Below are positions 61,436 through 64,000 of a stretch of DNA of 64,000 nucleotides, piece after piece. The translations under genes were made by a program, and so were the position numbers. The DNA is from JBBQVS01 sp963792705. Lineage in GTDB: Bacteria > Chloroflexota > Ktedonobacteria > Ktedonobacterales > Ktedonobacteraceae. How positions within the stretch are numbered: the stretch's first letter is position 1; every line of letters starts with the position of its first letter. The notes beneath the pieces were generated by a model. It had not been told where the DNA came from and ran no database searches. It was given only the letters and a program-made list of their open reading frames with translations. The stretch is taken from contig CAWBXD010000011.1 of the NCBI GenBank assembly GCA_963792705.1, positions 372,001 to 436,000 of the forward strand, read 5' to 3'.

Positions 61436-62294
61436 ATGCCCTAAATGCAGCTACGTTTTCTTGTAGATACGCATCCATTGTACGCGGTTTCTGTCCTATA
61501 AGCCGTTCAAGATCAGATGTGACTGGAGCACCTCCACCCTGACGAAAGAACTGATTGAGTTTGACTAGGCCATCAGCATACCAATCCGAAAGCCCTGCTG
61601 CTAGCAGTCCTTGCCGCATTGCTTCGTCAGGAACGGGAACATAGGTAATCTGCTTCCCAAGCACTGCTGAAAGTTTCTCAGCTATCTGTGTGTCAGTAAG
61701 TGCTTCAGGACCAGTGATATCATATACTTGCCCCTCATGACCCGTTTCAGTGAGCACCACCGCGGCGGCTAGTGCGATGTCTCTTGTATCAACATGGCTG
61801 ACACGGCCATCGGCGAGTGCTTCAAAAAATGTGCCCTGTGCGACAATAGGACGAGCGTGAGAAGTAACAAAATTTTGCATGAAAGAGTTCAAACGCAAAA
61901 AGGTATATGGAATACCTGATGCTTTTACTACCTCCTCCGCCTGAGCATGTACCTGCGTGAATGGGCAGATAGCGTGGACATCAGCACCCAGCACCGATTG
62001 CTTAACGATATGCTGTACACCCGCTTTTTTCGCCTCATCGACAAGTCCTGTTTCGATTTCTACCAGTTGTGGGCTACTTGGTGTCAGGATATAAAGATGC
62101 GTCACCCCCTGCAACGCGGCATGTATACTCTCTCTATCCGTTATATCGCCGAGAACGGCATCAATACCCTGTGCTCTTAATTGTTCTACATCTTTGGGCT
62201 TACGAGCTAAAGCACGAAAGGCGACCTTACGAGCGGTGAGTTCTCTAAGAAGTTTGCTGCCAACATTGCCTGTTGACCCTACTACAAGAATCAT
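61434..62294 (-). CDS. NmrA-like NAD(P)H-binding reductase
   Basis: The 286-residue atypical SDR has the Rossmann motif ILVVGSTGNVGSKLLREL and GDITDRESIHAALQGVTHLY. VKQSVLGADVHAICPFTQVH, IPYTFLRLNSFMQNF and a C-terminal part with TGPEALTDTQIAEKLSAVLG follow. These fit the NmrA/quinone-reductase-2-like (QorB, azoreductase-type) group. The usual YxxxK pair is absent, as in that group. ATG 62294 follows AGAGAG. It converges on the MFS gene. Confidence 0.9.
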   Translation of the reverse strand: MILVVGSTGNVGSKLLRELTARKVAFRALARKPKDVEQLRAQGIDAVLGDITDRESIHAALQGVTHLYILTPSSPQLVEIETGLVDEAKKAGVQHIVKQSVLGADVHAICPFTQVHAQAEEVVKASGIPYTFLRLNSFMQNFVTSHARPIVAQGTFFEALADGRVSHVDTRDIALAAAVVLTETGHEGQVYDITGPEALTDTQIAEKLSAVLGKQITYVPVPDEAMRQGLLAAGLSDWYADGLVKLNQFFRQGGGAPVTSDLERLIGQKPRTMDAYLQENVAAFRA

Positions 62295-62499
62295 ACTACA
62301 TACTCTCTTTACAACTACTAAGGAATAAAAATGCTACTGTATTCAAAGAATACAGATGCTCTTACCATATTATAATCATATCTTAATTGAGCTTCTTTAG
62401 ACTTTCTTGAGTACTTTCTACGATACACATAGACTTCTCTGACGTTTTCTCTATTACACTTACGAGTAGTGTTGTGCTTAAGCCCAGGAGTATAAAAAG

Positions 62500-63486
62500 A
62501 TGCCCCCACTCTATCGACCGCAGCAAAGAATTGATCACTATACAATTCTTTCCCTTCTAGGACAAGGTATAGCAAGCCATGTCTATCTTGCACTTAATAG
62601 GGAGACAGGCGAGCAGGTTGTGCTCAAGTTTCCCAAGGATGATGTGATTGGTGGTAGGGCTATTTTCGAGCGTTACCAACGCGAGGCGCAGATTGGTAAA
62701 ATGCTTTGCCATCCTCGCATTATGCAACATCTTAATCAGGATGAGCAACGAACCGAAAAATACCTGGTACTGGAATATTTGCAAGGACGGACACTGCGTG
62801 TCGAGATGGCGCAATATGCACCACTATTGCTTCCCGTTGAGAAGAGCATTGCTCTTGTTATACAGGTGTGTGAAGCTCTTGTGTATACACATAAACATGG
62901 GATTATTCATCAGGATATTAAACCAGACAATATCATGTTGCTAGAGAATGGCGATACTAAGCTTCTTGACTTTGGTATTGCACAAATTAAGGGAGAACAA
63001 CAAAGACGTATCCCTGGTTTCTCGCCCTTGGTTGGTACGCCAGCATATATGGCACCGGAGCGTTTACGTGGGAAACCGGGTTCAGTACAAACTGATATCT
63101 ACTCGGTTGGCATTATGTTCTATGAGTTACTCTGTGGACGAACGCCGTTTGAAGACCTTGACGGATTCGATTTTATTGGAGAGCATATTTCGCACGATCC
63201 ACCGGATATTTTGCAGTTTAATCCAACTCTAGCACCTACCCTCGCAACTCTTGTCATGCGAATGATACGACGCGAGACAGATAAACGTTATGCCTCTTTG
63301 GAAGACGTACTCTATGACTTACAGCATGTAGAAGATATATTGCCTATAACTTACGTACCCGATGCGCCGAAACTCGGTGGACGCTATCGACAGGCTATTG
63401 CTATTGCACTAGTTATCCTTTTTATTTTTATTTTGCTCATCTTGTTCGGTATACTGGCCCAATCTGTCCATCATGTTGTGCGTTAA
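62500..63486 (+). CDS. Membrane-anchored Ser/Thr protein kinase with HQD catalytic loop
   Basis: The 328-residue protein has an N-terminal kinase domain: YTILSLLGQGIASHVYLALN (Gly loop), Lys in VVLKFPKDD, the catalytic loop IIHQDIKPDNIML with Asp and Asn kept but the usual Arg before the Asp replaced by Gln, LDFGIAQIKG and GTPAYMAPERLRGKPGSVQT. A single helix near the C terminus (AIAIALVILFIFILLILFGI) anchors it; only a few residues follow. AGGAG precedes ATG 62500 by 9 bases. Confidence 0.93.
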   Translation: MPPLYRPQQRIDHYTILSLLGQGIASHVYLALNRETGEQVVLKFPKDDVIGGRAIFERYQREAQIGKMLCHPRIMQHLNQDEQRTEKYLVLEYLQGRTLRVEMAQYAPLLLPVEKSIALVIQVCEALVYTHKHGIIHQDIKPDNIMLLENGDTKLLDFGIAQIKGEQQRRIPGFSPLVGTPAYMAPERLRGKPGSVQTDIYSVGIMFYELLCGRTPFEDLDGFDFIGEHISHDPPDILQFNPTLAPTLATLVMRMIRRETDKRYASLEDVLYDLQHVEDILPITYVPDAPKLGGRYRQAIAIALVILFIFILLILFGILAQSVHHVVR

Positions 63487-63578
63487 CCATGAATGCTCAC
63501 GGGTCATGTTCGTTCTAAGTTTCGTGCTACAATATTGGATATGTTGCTTTCGATGCTAGAACAGGATAAAAAACAAGA

Positions 63579-64000
63579 ATGAGCACATCTCCCATTGTTG
63601 ACACACGGTATGGCAAAGTACAAGGAACACAGAAGGAAAACGTCTCGGTCTGGAAGGGCATTCCTTTCGCACAACCACCGCTTGGTGCGCTACGTTTTCG
63701 TGCGCCGCAACCACTAGAGGCATGGAGTGGAGTCCGTGAGGCGACACAATTTGGGTCAATCTCACCACAGACCTCTACCGGCTCGTTTGGCACGCTTCCT
63801 GGTCCAATGAGCGAGGATTGCCTGACACTCAATATCTGGTCTCCAAGCGCGGACGATGCGCGGCGACCTGTTATGGTATGGATTCACGGCGGCAGTTTTG
63901 TGACAGGTTCCGGTTCAACACCTTGGTACAACGGGACATCGTTTGCAAAACAGGGTGATGTCGTAATTGTCACGATTAACTATCGACTGGGTGCCCTCGG
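63579..64000 (+). CDS. Type-B carboxylesterase, N-terminal part (runs off window)
   Basis: From ATG 63579 (AGGAT about 12 bases upstream) the frame stays open to the end of the window, about 140 residues. MSTSPIVDTRYGKVQGTQ, VWKGIPFAQPPLGALRF, SEDCLTLNIWSP and VMVWIHGGSFVTGSG are the signature N-terminal motifs of the carboxylesterase/para-nitrobenzyl esterase family, including the oxyanion HGG. The catalytic Ser would lie further on. The gene is inferred directly from the bases because the end is missing. Confidence 0.92.
   Translation, partial: MSTSPIVDTRYGKVQGTQKENVSVWKGIPFAQPPLGALRFRAPQPLEAWSGVREATQFGSISPQTSTGSFGTLPGPMSEDCLTLNIWSPSADDARRPVMVWIHGGSFVTGSGSTPWYNGTSFAKQGDVVIVTINYRLGAL

Noticed and set aside
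63527..63832. Minus-strand frame of 101 residues at the window end
   Set aside because: It is antisense to the clear start of the carboxylesterase gene.
1..64000. CRISPR array or transposase-bearing insertion sequence
   Set aside because: No regularly spaced direct repeats and no transposase or integrase gene were seen; palindromic elements are without protein.

Overview
The window looks like chromosomal DNA of a spore-forming, filamentous Chloroflexota bacterium of the Ktedonobacteria type. This is inferred from gene content, not from a database search: moderate G+C, many Ser/Thr kinases, long low-complexity tails, a fused double-ATPase ECF transporter, a DUF4331 protein, a split complex I operon, and palindromic repeats carrying GTAGGGACC or TATAGTAG cores. 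There is no phage, plasmid, insertion-sequence transposase or CRISPR array. I count about 49 protein genes (two cut by the window edges and one 17-residue leader peptide), two tRNAs, five or six palindromic repeat elements, and many long, nearly perfect hairpins at gene ends.

1-10.7 kb: the end of an amino-acid permease; a B12-dependent acyl-CoA mutase whose specificity residues are those of isobutyryl-CoA mutase; a tandem GNAT protein; prmA-rsmE (ribosomal protein L11 and 16S rRNA methylation); a small unknown protein; and two large co-directional genes for SWIM-finger and helicase-associated-domain proteins with no helicase motor beside them. 10.9-14.4 kb: an ECF vitamin transporter (fused ATPases, S component, T component) on the minus strand. 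14.6-24.7 kb: a secreted CHAP hydrolase with a C-terminal propeller, tRNA-Gly and tRNA-Cys, recO, a luciferase-like monooxygenase, a fusion of an excisionase-type DNA-binding domain with Clp N repeats, an MFS transporter coupled to a histidinol-dehydrogenase paralogue with altered metal ligands, a YncE-like propeller that overlaps it tail to tail, and two small proteins.

24.9-33.8 kb: a Ser/Thr kinase with TPRs behind a structured leader, a membrane PP2C phosphatase with a large external domain, then nuoA-nuoC-(small membrane protein)-nuoD-nuoH, a partial complex I operon without nuoB. 34.0-40.4 kb: FTR1 iron permease, then a drug-efflux-like MFS gene preceded by a putative leader peptide and attenuator, and a heterodimeric ABC exporter. 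40.4-51.1 kb: a small monooxygenase-like protein, alpha/beta hydrolase, aldo-keto reductase, htpG, an unknown CGCG-motif protein, an EamA exporter, a small exported protein with a DUF4331 protein and an unknown two-segment protein, and an epimerase. 51.3-64.0 kb: a Tat-exported ferritin-like protein, acyl-CoA carboxylase carboxyltransferase, acyl-CoA ligase, a DUF2254 membrane protein, a DUF4388-like/HAMP membrane pair, quinone oxidoreductase, MFS transporter, NmrA-like reductase, a membrane Ser/Thr kinase, and the start of a type-B carboxylesterase.

Metabolic themes are branched-chain or short acyl-CoA use (mutase, carboxylase and ligase, though not in one operon), respiration (nuo), nutrient and metal uptake (ECF, FTR1), and efflux and signalling. 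The points most worth checking are the leader-peptide attenuator before the MFS gene, the motor-less helicase-associated pair, the HisD paralogue, the kinase/phosphatase pair, and the dispersed palindromes.
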